Assembly: GCF_002355215.1 (NCBI RefSeq)
Contig: NZ_AP014612.1
Coordinates: 434,001 to 498,000, forward strand
Length of the DNA: 64,000 nt
Source of the DNA: Streptococcus troglodytae
Lineage (GTDB): Bacteria; Bacillota; Bacilli; Lactobacillales; Streptococcaceae
Reading direction: 5' to 3'
A program made the translations under genes and the position numbers. Positions within the stretch are counted from its first letter, which is position 1; each line of letters opens with the position of its first letter. The notes below the pieces were generated by a model. It was not told where the DNA came from, ran no database searches, and saw only the letters and a list, made by a program, of their open reading frames with translations. Positions 41,701 to 50,229 of this stretch are shown here, in pieces.

Positions 41701-42191
41701 GGCTGGGACAAAAGTTCTGTCTCTTTACATTGCTCTAGGCTTACCAGATTAATGCAGTAGTTGATTGGCAGATCTTATCTGGGGCGCAATCTCATTTTCA
41801 GGCGCCCCTTTAAACAGTCCACTGGACTGTTTAAGGACCACGCAAGTGATAGCTCCAACAGTTTAGGGAACTGTTGGAGAGTATCCAATCCTATGAACAC
41901 CAGTTCATGTCAATGCCTAATCAACCGTGCGGAGGTGGGATAGAAATCGCGGTTTTATCATGATTTACCGATTTTTGTCCCACTCTCTTTTTCTTTGAGT
42001 AGTAGTACGTCTCGCTCTGTGAGTTGCAAAATTAATAAACTATCGATTGATAAGAGTCATGATTAGATAGAAATGTTAAAAAACATAACATAGGATGAAA
42101 AAAGATAAATACTCATTGGGAATAGTTGAAAGAAGCTTTAGTTCCTTAATACTATAATGTTTTAAAATGACATAAGATGTTATATTCTCTG
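41701..42191. other. Intergenic region with a hairpin-rich element before amtB
   Basis: The 577-base gap between rsmI and amtB has no credible gene. Its first 280 bases form the inverted-repeat element listed separately. The rest is AT-rich and leads to the CodY and GlnR sites. Confidence 0.6.
41705..41980. repeat. Hairpin-rich intergenic element bounded by GGGACAAAA inverted repeats
   Basis: GGGACAAAA at 41705 and its complement TTTTGTCCC at 41972 bound the element. Inside are GGGGCGC/GCGCCCC (~41781-41807), a 25-base near-palindrome at 41810-41834, CTCCAACAGTT/AACTGTTGGAG (41853-41879) and ATGAAC/GTTCAT (41893-41908). Multiple nested stems with no ORF fit a non-autonomous repeat or a structured RNA. 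Confidence 0.6.
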
Positions 42192-42206
42192 AATTTTTAG
42201 AAAATT
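42192..42206. promoter_or_regulatory. CodY box, distal, before amtB
   Basis: AATTTTTAGAAAATT matches the CodY consensus AATTTTCWGAAAATT at 14 of 15 positions. Confidence 0.7.
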
Positions 42207-42223
42207 TCGCCGAAAAATCTTTT

Positions 42224-42238
42224 GATTTCCTGAAAAAT
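42224..42238. promoter_or_regulatory. CodY-like box, proximal, before amtB
   Basis: GATTTCCTGAAAAAT matches the CodY consensus at 12 of 15 positions and abuts the GlnR box. Confidence 0.45.
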
Positions 42239-42239
42239 A

Positions 42240-42256
42240 TGTTATATTATATAACA
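42240..42256. promoter_or_regulatory. GlnR box before amtB
   Basis: TGTTA-N7-TAACA is a perfect match to the GlnR/TnrA consensus TGTNA-N7-TNACA, inside a 19-base palindrome. It lies 22 bases before the amtB start codon, so GlnR would block the promoter or early transcript under good nitrogen supply. Confidence 0.85.
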
Positions 42257-42277
42257 TAAAAGGAGGTGCTGATAGAT

Positions 42278-43513
42278 ATGGATTCAGGATCGATAGCATT
42301 TATTATGATTTGTTCTGCGCTTGTTTTTTTAATGACACCGGGTTTAGCCTTTTTCTATGGAGGCTTGGGGCGTCGCAAGAATGTCATCAATACGATGATG
42401 ATGGCAGTTGTGCCGCTTGCTTTGGCCTCGATTTTGTGGGTAGTTGTAGGTTATTCCTTATCTTTTAGTGGTGTTGGAAAAGTATTTGGTAACTTCTCAC
42501 ATGTCTTTTTGAATGGTGTGAAGGAGGGAGCAAGTAGTAGAGGGTTAACGATACCAGATACCTTATTTTCTGGTTTTCAAATGATGTTTTCTATCATTAC
42601 GGTAGCTATTTTGACAGGTGCTGTTGCAGGAAGAATGCGTTTTACTCCTCTAGTTATTTTTATTATCTTTTGGTTGCTTTTAGTTTATTATCCCTTTGCA
42701 CACATGGTTTGGGACGATGGCCTATTAGCGAAATGGGGGACGCTTGACTTTGCCGGTGGTGATGTTGTCCATATTACATCGGGAGTTTCAGGACTGGTAT
42801 TAGCTTTGGTAGTCGGCAAACGTCGCGATTATGACCGTTTAGAATATCGTCCACATAATATTCCTTTTGTTCTTTTGGGAGCAGGTCTACTATGGTTTGG
42901 TTGGTTTGGGTTTAATGCAGGTTCCGCGTTAGCTGCTAATGGTTTAGCTGTTCATGCTTTGTTGACAACTCATGTTTCAGCTGCCGCTGCTATGTTTTCA
43001 TGGTTGTTGCTTGAAAAGTATTTAAATGGAAAGCCTTCCTTAGTAGGCGGTTCAACTGGTTTAGTAGCAGGTTTAGTTGCTATTACACCAGGAGCAGGCT
43101 TTGTGTCCTTATGGAGCTCTTTGTTGATAGGACTTATGGTTAGTCCTTTATGCTATTTTGCCATCGCTGTGTTGAAAAGTAAATTTGGTTATGATGATGC
43201 CCTAGATGCTTTTGGCTGTCATGGTATAGGTGGTATTTTTGGAGGGATTGTAACAGGACTTTTTACAACGCCTCATCTGGCTTTAGATAAATCCAATATT
43301 GGTCTTATTTATGGTAATGCGAGGTTATTTTTAGTTACTCTGGCAGCTATTCTTTTTACGGTTATTTGGTCAGCTCTGATTAGTTTTTTAATTATAAAAG
43401 TTATTGCCTTTTTCATGCCAATTCGTGTCAGTGATAGAGCAGAAGCTACTGGACTTGACGATGAAGAGCATGGAGAAACTGCTTATCCAACCTTTATGGG
43501 ACTTGATTCTTAG
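42278..43513 (+). CDS. amtB: Ammonium transporter AmtB (NrgA)
   Basis: This 411-residue Amt protein has about 11 helices. Family marks are FFYGGLGRRKNVINTMM near residue 27, the twin-His pore (DVVHITSGVSGLVLAL and CHGIGGIFGG), and GAGLLWFGWFGFNAGSAL near residue 200. It conducts ammonium. I start it at the ATG (42278) 11 bases after AGGAGGT; an in-frame GTG at 42266 overlaps that site. The C-terminal tail contacts GlnK, encoded next. Confidence 0.93.
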   Translation: MDSGSIAFIMICSALVFLMTPGLAFFYGGLGRRKNVINTMMMAVVPLALASILWVVVGYSLSFSGVGKVFGNFSHVFLNGVKEGASSRGLTIPDTLFSGFQMMFSIITVAILTGAVAGRMRFTPLVIFIIFWLLLVYYPFAHMVWDDGLLAKWGTLDFAGGDVVHITSGVSGLVLALVVGKRRDYDRLEYRPHNIPFVLLGAGLLWFGWFGFNAGSALAANGLAVHALLTTHVSAAAAMFSWLLLEKYLNGKPSLVGGSTGLVAGLVAITPGAGFVSLWSSLLIGLMVSPLCYFAIAVLKSKFGYDDALDAFGCHGIGGIFGGIVTGLFTTPHLALDKSNIGLIYGNARLFLVTLAAILFTVIWSALISFLIIKVIAFFMPIRVSDRAEATGLDDEEHGETAYPTFMGLDS

Positions 43514-43528
43514 GAGAAAGGAAGTATC

Positions 43529-43870
43529 ATGAAAAAAATAGAAGCTATTATTCGCTCTGATAAATTAGAAGATTTAAAAGCAGCCTTGGTCCAGTCAGGT
43601 TTTAGCAAAGGAATGACTATTAGCCAAGTTCTAGGATTTGGGAATCAACGAGGTTATGCGGAATATGTTCGTGGTCAAAAAATCACTCCGACACTCTTAG
43701 CTAAAGTGAAAGTTGAAATTGTTGCTCATGATACAGCAGTCGAAGAAATGATTACGATCATTAGTCAAGCAGTGAGGACAGGAGAAGTTGGTGATGGCAA
43801 GATCTTTGTTAGTCCAATTGATAAAATTATTAGAATTCGTACAGGAGAACGTGATGGTGATGCCATTTAA
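43529..43870 (+). CDS. glnK: PII nitrogen regulatory protein GlnK
   Basis: The 113-residue PII trimer subunit starts [20 protein letters not shown]. The T-loop region reads [19 protein letters not shown] (residues ~36-54), the B-loop [15 protein letters not shown]. It binds ATP/ADP and 2-oxoglutarate and gates AmtB. GAGAAAGGAAG precedes its ATG, 15 bases after amtB. Co-regulated by the CodY and GlnR sites upstream. Confidence 0.94.
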   Translation: MKKIEAIIRSDKLEDLKAALVQSGFSKGMTISQVLGFGNQRGYAEYVRGQKITPTLLAKVKVEIVAHDTAVEEMITIISQAVRTGEVGDGKIFVSPIDKIIRIRTGERDGDAI

Positions 43871-43930
43871 GTTACCTGTCTTTGCTATTAATATTGCTGC
43901 TCAAAGAAAGATTTAAGCTTTTTGATAAGT

Positions 43931-43977
43931 ACATCCTAAAGATAAGTTAAGCTTTTCGTTTTAGGATGTGCTTTTTT
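43931..43977 (+). terminator. Terminator after glnK
   Basis: ACATCCTAAA and TTTAGGATGT arms enclose 19 bases and are followed by GCTTTTTTG. Confidence 0.75.
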
Positions 43978-44037
43978 GAAAAACAAATTTTTGAGGTATG
44001 AATTTTAAAAACCTGTCTTTAAATGAAATTAGTTTAC

Positions 44038-44063
44038 AAAATTCTGAAAATTTGTGATATAAT
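44038..44063 (+). promoter_or_regulatory. serC promoter with CodY-like box
   Basis: AAAATTCTGAAAATT at 44038-44052 matches the CodY consensus at 13 of 15 positions. It directly precedes the extended -10 TGATATAAT at 44055-44063, so CodY would compete with RNA polymerase. Confidence 0.65.
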
Positions 44064-44087
44064 TTACTTACTTTAAGGAGGTATCAG

Positions 44088-45179
44088 ATGACAATTTATA
44101 ATTTTTCTGCAGGTCCTGCAGTCTTGCCAAAACCAGTTCTTGAAAAAGCTCAGACTGAATTTCTAGATTACAATCATTCTGGCATGAGTGTTATGGAATT
44201 ATCTCATCGTTCCAAAGATTTTGATGACATCATTAAAGATGCCGAAAAATTACTTCGTGACTTGATGGCCATTCCTGATAATTACAAGGTCATGTTCTTG
44301 CAAGGCGGAGCTTCGACACAATTCTCCATGCTACCTCTAAACCTTGCACAAGGACGTAAAGCTTACTATGTGGTTGCAGGATCTTGGGGGAAAAAGGCTT
44401 ATGCAGAAGCCATCAAATTGTCCCAAACGATTCCTTTTGAGCCGATTCTGTTGGCTTCATCAGAAAAAACGACTTATGATCATATTCCAGAAATTGATTC
44501 TGCAAAAATTGATAAAGATGCTGCTTATGTGCATATTACAACCAATAATACGATTGAAGGGACTTCTATCTATGATCTTCCTGAAACGCATGGTGTACCA
44601 ATCGTAGCCGATATGTCTTCTAATATTTTGGCTGTCCGTTACAATGTAGAAGATTTTGGTCTTATTTATGCGGGAGCACAAAAGAATATTGGACCTGCTG
44701 GGGTTACGATTGTTATTGTTCGTGAAGATTTACTCAATGACGAGCCTGTTCTTTCTAGCATGTTAGATTATCGTATTCAGGCTGAAGCCGGTTCGCTTTA
44801 TAATACACCACCAACCTATGGTATTTATATTGCTAAACTTGTCTTTGAATGGCTTAGAGAACTTGGTGGCGTTGATGAAATGGAAAAAATCAATCGTGAA
44901 AAATCAGGCTTTCTTTATGATTTCATTGAACAGTCAGATTTTTATACCAGTCCCGTCAAGAATCCTAAAGATCGCTCAGTAGCCAATATCCCATTTGTGA
45001 CACCATCTAAGGATTTGGATGCTAAATTTGTCAAGGAAGCTGATGCGCTTGGCTTCAAGAATATCAAAGGTCACCGCAGTGTCGGCGGTATGCGTGCCAG
45101 TCTTTACAATGCCTTTCCACGTCAAGGTGTTTTAGATTTGATTGCCTTCATGAAGAAATTTGAATCAGAAAACAAATAG
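44088..45179 (+). CDS. serC: Phosphoserine aminotransferase
   Basis: This 363-residue class V PLP aminotransferase makes 3-phosphoserine from 3-phosphohydroxypyruvate. Marks are [19 protein letters not shown] at the start, [17 protein letters not shown] near residue 70 and the PLP lysine in [13 protein letters not shown] near residue 198. AAGGAGG is the ribosome binding site. It precedes a GNAT gene and serA, the usual streptococcal order. Confidence 0.95.
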   Translation: MTIYNFSAGPAVLPKPVLEKAQTEFLDYNHSGMSVMELSHRSKDFDDIIKDAEKLLRDLMAIPDNYKVMFLQGGASTQFSMLPLNLAQGRKAYYVVAGSWGKKAYAEAIKLSQTIPFEPILLASSEKTTYDHIPEIDSAKIDKDAAYVHITTNNTIEGTSIYDLPETHGVPIVADMSSNILAVRYNVEDFGLIYAGAQKNIGPAGVTIVIVREDLLNDEPVLSSMLDYRIQAEAGSLYNTPPTYGIYIAKLVFEWLRELGGVDEMEKINREKSGFLYDFIEQSDFYTSPVKNPKDRSVANIPFVTPSKDLDAKFVKEADALGFKNIKGHRSVGGMRASLYNAFPRQGVLDLIAFMKKFESENK

Positions 45180-45351
45180 TGCTTTCCATATATTTGATAC
45201 TCGAAGAAAATCAAAAACAGGTGAGGGAGTTAAGATGCCATTGAGTGTGTTCAATCAAAACTAACGAACGATTATTTTGGTTTTCAATGAGATTTACCTT
45301 TTTGAAGCAACTTTGATATCATGATAAAAACAAATAGAGGAAGGCAATATA

Positions 45352-45828
45352 ATGGAAATTAGACAAGCTTTTCCTAATGAAGTTGAAGCAGTGATGGCAG
45401 TCCTCAATTCTGCCAAGCAATTTTTAGCAGAATCAGGATCTAGCCAGTGGCAAGGTGAAAATGGTTACCCCAACGAAGATGATGTCTTTGATGACATTTT
45501 GCAGGGGCAGGCTTATGTGGCGGTTGTTGATGGACAGATTGTAGCTTATGCTGCGGTCCTTGATAGTCAAGAGCCTGCCTATGCCAAGATTTATGATGGC
45601 AAATGGCAGCACAATAACTATCGTTATATCACCATCCATCGTCTAGCTGTCTTGCGAGATTTTGCGGGTCAAGGGATTGCTCAGACTTTCTTGCAGGGTC
45701 TAATTGAAGGTCAGGCTGGTCCAGATTTCCGTATTGATACGCATGAAAAGAACAAAGTTATGCGGCATATCGTTGAAAAATTAGGCTTTGTCTATTGTGG
45801 TAAAGTTTTAATAGAGGTGAGCGTTTAG
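45352..45828 (+). CDS. GNAT family N-acetyltransferase
   Basis: The 158-residue acetyltransferase begins MEIRQAFPNEVEAVMAVL and has the acetyl-CoA loop in LAVLRDFAGQGIAQTFLQGL near residue 98. The gene lies between serC and serA, an arrangement conserved in streptococci, but its substrate is unknown. GAGGAAGG provides the ribosome binding site. The Asn-Lys-x-Met region KNKVMRHIVEKLGF near residue 137 is the usual C-terminal GNAT motif. Confidence 0.85.
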   Translation: MEIRQAFPNEVEAVMAVLNSAKQFLAESGSSQWQGENGYPNEDDVFDDILQGQAYVAVVDGQIVAYAAVLDSQEPAYAKIYDGKWQHNNYRYITIHRLAVLRDFAGQGIAQTFLQGLIEGQAGPDFRIDTHEKNKVMRHIVEKLGFVYCGKVLIEVSV

Positions 45829-45882
45829 CTTATCAAAAATTAAACAGCATAATGAAAAAGCTCTCTATCAAGAAATTGATGA

Positions 45883-45928
45883 AGCAGATCATCATGGATT
45901 TTAGTTCTTAAATTCATGATGATCTGCT
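45883..45928. repeat. 14-bp-stem hairpin between GNAT and serA genes
   Basis: AGCAGATCATCATG pairs perfectly with CATGATGATCTGCT across an 18-base loop. No T tract follows. It could be an mRNA-stabilising or terminating structure after the GNAT gene. Confidence 0.5.
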
Positions 45929-45999
45929 AGTACGTAGAGCTAATTAATAGGTTAGAAAGAGGGACCTGAGACAGCTTAGATCCCATTGGTGAATGAAAA

Positions 46000-47226
46000 A
46001 TGGTCTATAGTGTTAAAACCTTTAATAATATTAATCAAATCGGTTTGAAAGAACTTGGCAATAAGTTTCAAATAGATGGAGATTTATCGGAAAATCCAGA
46101 TGCTTATATTATTCGCAGTCAGAATTTACATGGGGTTGATTTTCCTAAAAATCTGAAAGCTGTTGCACGCGCAGGTGCTGGAACAAATAATATTCCGATT
46201 GCTGAAGCGACAGAAGCAGGTATTGTTGTTTTCAACACTCCTGGTGCTAATGCCAATGCTGTCAAGGAAGCAGTGATTGCTTCTCTTCTCTTTTCAGCGC
46301 GTGATTATATTTCAGCGAATGGCTGGGTTAATACTTTAACAGGTGATGATGTCCCTAAACAAGTTGAAGCTGGGAAAAAACAATTTGCAGGCAGTGAAAT
46401 TGCTGGAAAAACCTTAGGAATTATTGGTCTAGGTGCTATTGGTGCTCGTATTGCTAATGATGCCCGTCGTTTAGGAATGAATGTTCTTGGTTATGATCCT
46501 TATGTTTCCATTGAAACTGCTTGGAATATTTCCAGTCATGTTAAGCGTGTCAATGATTTAAAAGATATTTTTGAGAATAGTGATTATATTACCATCCATG
46601 TTCCTTTAAATGATGAAACTAAAAATACTTTTAATGCTGATAGTTTTGCTCTTATGAATAAAGGGACAACTATTATCAATTTTGCCCGTGGTGAATTGGT
46701 TGATAATGAAGCGTTGTTTGAAGCACTTGAAACAGGTACTGTTAAACGCTATATCACAGACTTTGGTACTGAAGCATTATTAAATAAGAAGGGAATCACT
46801 GTCTTTCCACACGTGGGAGGGTCAACTGAGGAAGCTGAACTTAATTGTGCTATTATGGCTGGTAAGACGATTCGTCGTTTTATAGAGACAGGAGAAATTA
46901 CTAACTCTGTCAATTTTCCAAATATGCACCAAGCTTTAACCGCACCTTATCGAATTACCTTAATTAATAAAAATGTTCCTAATATTGTAGCCCGTTTGTC
47001 AACTGCAGTTTCTAATTTAGATATCAATATCGCCAATATTTTGAACCGTTCAAAAGGAGATTATGCCTATACTATTTTGGATCTTGATGAAACAGATAAG
47101 GCAAAAATTGATGACCTAGTTGCTAATTTTGAAGCGAGCGACAATATTGTTCGTGTACGCTTAATCAAGGGCAAAAATAAGATGATATATACTAAGATGA
47201 GGGTGGAGAGCAGTTTTAATCATTGA
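46000..47226 (+). CDS. serA: D-3-phosphoglycerate dehydrogenase
   Basis: SerA catalyses the first step of serine synthesis. The NAD-binding fold has GLGAIGARIANDARRLGM near residue 149, the catalytic region INFARGELVDNEAL, and His in VFPHVGGSTEEAE. A C-terminal ACT-like domain starts near residue 320. As written the protein is 408 residues and ends NKMIYTKMRVESSFNH. One A added to the A5 run at 47173-47177 would end it at GKK with a stop at 47180 (393 residues, the family length), so the tail is probably an artefact. No clear Shine-Dalgarno sequence is seen before the ATG. Confidence 0.9.
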   Translation: MVYSVKTFNNINQIGLKELGNKFQIDGDLSENPDAYIIRSQNLHGVDFPKNLKAVARAGAGTNNIPIAEATEAGIVVFNTPGANANAVKEAVIASLLFSARDYISANGWVNTLTGDDVPKQVEAGKKQFAGSEIAGKTLGIIGLGAIGARIANDARRLGMNVLGYDPYVSIETAWNISSHVKRVNDLKDIFENSDYITIHVPLNDETKNTFNADSFALMNKGTTIINFARGELVDNEALFEALETGTVKRYITDFGTEALLNKKGITVFPHVGGSTEEAELNCAIMAGKTIRRFIETGEITNSVNFPNMHQALTAPYRITLINKNVPNIVARLSTAVSNLDINIANILNRSKGDYAYTILDLDETDKAKIDDLVANFEASDNIVRVRLIKGKNKMIYTKMRVESSFNH

Positions 47227-47263
47227 CTGTTTGCGCCCTTTTTATAGCTGAAAAGGAGGAAAA

Positions 47264-47761
47264 ATGATGGTCCTTTACAAGCAGATTTATCATTCTCCTT
47301 TGGGAGATTTATCTCTTGTTGCAAATAATCAGGGTCTAATTGGCGCTTGGTTCCTTAATCAAAAATATTTTGAACGAGGATTGGAAGGAGAAACAGTCAT
47401 AGAACAAACAAATACTATCTTAGATCAAGCCAAACAGTGGCTAGATGCTTATTTTGCTGGGGAAAATCCTAATATGGTAAAGTTTCCTTTGAATCCACAG
47501 GGGACTGCTTTTCAAAAGCGCGTCTGGCAGGCCTTGTCTGAAATCCCTTGGGGACAGGTTAGAGCTTATGGAGATATTGCCCAAAAAATAAACTGCCTTT
47601 CTGCCCGAGCTATTGGTGGAGCAGTTAGTCGCAATCCGTTAAGTATCATTGTTCCTTGTCACCGTGTCCTTGGTGCTGCCAATCAAATGACAGGTTATGC
47701 TGGCGGTATTGATAAAAAGATTTGGTTATTAGAGCATGAAGGCTTTAAAGTTGACAAGTAA
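47264..47761 (+). CDS. ogt: Methylated-DNA--protein-cysteine S-methyltransferase
   Basis: This 165-residue repair protein removes alkyl groups from O6-alkylguanine. The acceptor cysteine is in IVPCHRVLGA near residue 131; the helix-turn-helix is TAFQKRVWQALSEIPWGQVRAYGDIA. AGGAGG precedes the ATG. It lies directly after serA, before a Spx-like gene. Confidence 0.92.
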   Translation: MMVLYKQIYHSPLGDLSLVANNQGLIGAWFLNQKYFERGLEGETVIEQTNTILDQAKQWLDAYFAGENPNMVKFPLNPQGTAFQKRVWQALSEIPWGQVRAYGDIAQKINCLSARAIGGAVSRNPLSIIVPCHRVLGAANQMTGYAGGIDKKIWLLEHEGFKVDK

Positions 47762-47798
47762 TCTATCTTTGCTAAGATAAATTTGAAAGGAGAATGAT

Positions 47799-48152
47799 AT
47801 GCTGACATTTTACGAATATCCTAAATGCAGTACTTGTCGCCGTGCCAAAGCGGAATTAGACGATTTGGCTTGGGATTATGATGCTATTGATATTAAAAAG
47901 AATCCTCCTGCAGCTAGTCTGATAAAAAATTGGCTAGAGAACAGCAGTTTGGAGTTTAAGAAGTTTTTCAACACTTCAGGACAATCTTATCGTGCTCTGG
48001 GATTGAAAGATAAACTTCATCAATTGAGTCTTGATGAAGCAGCTAACCTATTAGCCAGCGATGGCATGCTCATCAAACGCCCGCTTTTAGTAAAAGAGGG
48101 TAAAATAGTGCAAGTAGGTTATCGAACAGCCTATAAAGATCTTGACTTTTAA
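47799..48152 (+). CDS. ArsC/Spx/MgsR-family protein
   Basis: This 117-residue thioredoxin-fold protein carries the redox CXXC in YPKCSTCRRAKAELD (Cys near 10 and 13) and the family's RPLLV segment near residue 95. Members are arsenate reductases, the RNA polymerase regulator Spx, or YffB/YusI-type proteins of unknown role. It lacks the Spx-specific GFNxxEIR region as far as I can see, so I favour a YusI/YffB-type protein. GAAAGGAG gives the ribosome binding site. Confidence 0.82.
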   Translation: MLTFYEYPKCSTCRRAKAELDDLAWDYDAIDIKKNPPAASLIKNWLENSSLEFKKFFNTSGQSYRALGLKDKLHQLSLDEAANLLASDGMLIKRPLLVKEGKIVQVGYRTAYKDLDF

Positions 48153-48216
48153 AGTTGGGATTTTTTCTTTCCTTTCTTTTTCATGCTATAATAAGTTCAA
48201 GGAGAATTTGACAATT

Positions 48217-48840
48217 ATGGTTTTATCAAAAAAACGTGCTCGTAAAGTATTAGAAGAAATTATTGCGCTTTATCCAGATGCTGTTCCTAGCCTAAATTTT
48301 AAAAATCATTTTGAGTTGTTAATTGCTGTTATTTTATCAGCTCAGACAACAGATGCAGCAGTTAATAAAGTGACCCCTGCTTTATTTGCAGCTTATCCCG
48401 GACCAAGGGAAATGGCCAAGGCTGACTTAAAAGATCTTGAATCCTATATTTCTCAGATTGGACTCTATCGGAATAAGGCGAAATTTTTAAAAGAATGTTC
48501 CCAACAGTTAGTCAAGCATTATAATGGTCAGGTGCCTCATACGAGAAAAGAGTTAGAAACTCTGTCTGGTGTTGGTCGCAAGACAGCTAATGTTGTCATG
48601 AGTATCGGTTTTGGCATCCCTGCCTTTGCGGTAGATACTCATGTCAGTCGTATTTGCAAGCATCATAATATTGTGAAATCATCGGCAACCCCTTTAGAAG
48701 TAGAAAAGCGTGTGACAGAGGTTCTTCCGTCCGAAGAATGGCTGCCAGCTCACCAAGCTTTGATTTACTTTGGACGGGAAGTTTGCCATCCCAAAAATCC
48801 TGAATGTCAAAAGTATCCGCAATTGTATGAATTCGATTGA
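48217..48840 (+). CDS. nth: Endonuclease III, Fe-S cluster cysteines incomplete
   Basis: This 207-residue HhH-GPD DNA glycosylase/AP lyase removes oxidised pyrimidines. Seen are the helix-hairpin-helix LETLSGVGRKTANVVMS with the catalytic Lys and the catalytic Asp in AFAVDTHVSRIC. The C-terminal cluster CX6CX2CX5C keeps only its first two cysteines (VCHPKNPECQKYPQLY), so the [4Fe-4S] centre is probably absent, which I believe holds in other streptococci too. ATG 48217 follows AAGGAG and a TATAAT at 48187-48192. Confidence 0.92.
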   Translation: MVLSKKRARKVLEEIIALYPDAVPSLNFKNHFELLIAVILSAQTTDAAVNKVTPALFAAYPGPREMAKADLKDLESYISQIGLYRNKAKFLKECSQQLVKHYNGQVPHTRKELETLSGVGRKTANVVMSIGFGIPAFAVDTHVSRICKHHNIVKSSATPLEVEKRVTEVLPSEEWLPAHQALIYFGREVCHPKNPECQKYPQLYEFD

Positions 48841-48858
48841 GCTATTTAGTCCTAATAA

Positions 48859-48896
48859 AAAACTCTGCAATGAGGCTATTTCTCTTGCAGAGTTTT
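48859..48896. terminator. Bidirectional terminator between nth and exoA
   Basis: A 12-base stem (AAAACTCTGCAA and its complement) with A and T tracts at both sides separates two convergent genes. Confidence 0.85.
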
Positions 48897-48900
48897 TTGT

Positions 48901-49728
48901 TTATAAATCAATATTCAGCAGAATAGGGGTATGGTCTTGACGAGTTCCTGAATCAATCATTTCAGATTTGAGAATTTTATCGCTTAGTCGATTGCTGGTT
49001 AGCCAATAGTCAATTCTCCAGCCTGAATTGTTAATCTTGCTGGTCTTGCTGCGTTGAGCCCACCAGCTGTAAACATTAGGCACATCCCCATGAATATAGC
49101 GGAAAGTGTCAGTAAAGCCTTGTTCCAATAAATGAGTAAAACCAGCCCGTTCTTCATCTGTAAAGCCTGGTGAACGGCGATTGGAAGAAGGATGAGCGAG
49201 ATCAATTTCCTTGTGGGCAACATTATAGTCGCCTGTTGCCAGAACAGGTTTTTGCTTATCTAATTGAGCCAGATAAACGGCATACTTTTCATCCCAAATT
49301 TGACGATCATCAAGGCGTTTAAGGCCATCACCAGCATTTGGTGTATAAACCTGAGTAACAAAGAAATCATCAAATTCTAAGGTGATGATACGCCCTTCGT
49401 CATCCATGGTTGCAGGAGCGCCGATTTCTGGATAGGTGATGGTAGGTTGCAAGCTTGATTTGTAGAGAAACATGGTTCCAGCATAACCTTTACGCGCAGG
49501 CTCCACTGAAGAACGCCAAACAACATCATAGTCGGGGAAATAATCCTTGAGAATACGCAAATGTTTTTTCGTGGGACCTTTGGCAGATAGCTTTGTCTCC
49601 TGAATAGCCAAGATATCAGCATCTTGTTCCATAAGTGTGTCCAGAACAGCACGTGAAAGTAAAGCACGCGCAGAATCACTGGTCAAGGCAGCGTTGAGGG
49701 AATCGATATTCCATGAGATAAGTTTCAT
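48901..49728 (-). CDS. exoA: Exodeoxyribonuclease III/AP endonuclease
   Basis: This 275-residue exonuclease-endonuclease-phosphatase fold protein starts MKLISWNIDSLNAAL. Metal and catalytic motifs are LAIQETKLS, TGDYNVAHKEIDLAHP, the RIDYWLTS block and QDHTPILLNI with the final catalytic His. It repairs abasic sites, complementing Nth next door. It has no ribosome binding site of its own: its ATG lies two bases after the stop of a 45-residue ORF (49731-49867), so its translation is probably coupled. Confidence 0.93.
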   Translation of the reverse strand: MKLISWNIDSLNAALTSDSARALLSRAVLDTLMEQDADILAIQETKLSAKGPTKKHLRILKDYFPDYDVVWRSSVEPARKGYAGTMFLYKSSLQPTITYPEIGAPATMDDEGRIITLEFDDFFVTQVYTPNAGDGLKRLDDRQIWDEKYAVYLAQLDKQKPVLATGDYNVAHKEIDLAHPSSNRRSPGFTDEERAGFTHLLEQGFTDTFRYIHGDVPNVYSWWAQRSKTSKINNSGWRIDYWLTSNRLSDKILKSEMIDSGTRQDHTPILLNIDL

Positions 49729-49730
49729 TA

Positions 49731-49867
49731 TTAAGATATTAAGTCCATCCAGTAAGTGAGCGGCATTGGAAAAGCAAGATTATGGGTCTGCACACCAACT
49801 GATCCATCTAAATACTCAGACTGTAGGACGGCTTTCTCCCTTTCTAGTCTTGTCTTTTATTTGTCAT
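49731..49867 (-). CDS. 45-residue ORF upstream of exoA, frame broken once
   Basis: On the minus strand an ATG at 49867 opens MTNKRQD and stops. One A added to the A4 run (T4 at 49855-49858) gives MTNKKTRLEREKAVLQSEYL followed by DGSVGVQTHNLAFPMPLTYW and a stop at 49731. The composition is protein-like and the stop is two bases from the exoA start, which explains why exoA lacks its own ribosome binding site. I do not recognise the family. It appears to be leaderless. Confidence 0.55.
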
Positions 49868-49873
49868 GCTTTT

Positions 49874-49882
49874 ATTTTATCA
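49874..49882 (-). promoter_or_regulatory. Extended -10 promoter of the small ORF-exoA operon (leaderless candidate)
   Basis: On the minus strand TGATAAAAT ends six bases before the ATG at 49867. No ribosome binding site is present in the gap. Confidence 0.5.
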
Positions 49883-49960
49883 AAAATGGCTGAACAAGCG
49901 AGTTTGGGGTTTGTAAAAAGACAGTTAGGGTGTATAATATACTAACAAAAGGAGATAAAA

Positions 49961-50194
49961 ATGGTGAGACTTCTATTACCTATCATTATATTAGTTTTCT
50001 TTATTTGGTACCTCATCAGAATTCTTCGTCTTTGGGGCAAGCAGTCGGTAGATGAACCTTTGTGGATACCTAAAAAAATTGGTGTGGGAGTTAGCTTAAA
50101 TCTAAGGAATACGCTTGGCTTTTGGATAAGTTTGCTTTTTACACTTACTATGCTTATTATCCTTATTGTCTTGATAGCATCTTACTTTTGGTAG
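49961..50194 (+). CDS. Small two-helix membrane protein, hypothetical
   Basis: This 77-residue protein has hydrophobic helices at residues ~3-24 and ~53-76 joined by a basic loop (RLWGKQSVDEPLWIPKKIG). It has a good ribosome binding site (AAAGGAGAT) and a TATAAT at 49934-49939. No family recognised. It lies divergent from exoA and just before the sdpR-like operator region. Topology predicts both termini on the outside or both inside. Confidence 0.65.
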   Translation: MVRLLLPIIILVFFIWYLIRILRLWGKQSVDEPLWIPKKIGVGVSLNLRNTLGFWISLLFTLTMLIILIVLIASYFW

Positions 50195-50229
50195 AAAGTG
50201 AGTGAGAATATTAGGTTTTCTTTTTTGAA

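Noticed and set aside
45181..45351. Possible intergenic repeat after serC (ACTCGAAGAAAATCAAAA ... GGTTTTCAATGAGATTT)
   Set aside because: It recalls streptococcal intergenic repeats, but no second copy is visible in this window, so I did not list it as a repeat.
47181..47226. Strain-specific 15-residue extension of SerA
   Set aside because: One A at 47173-47177 restores the normal 393-residue end, consistent with the other deletions.
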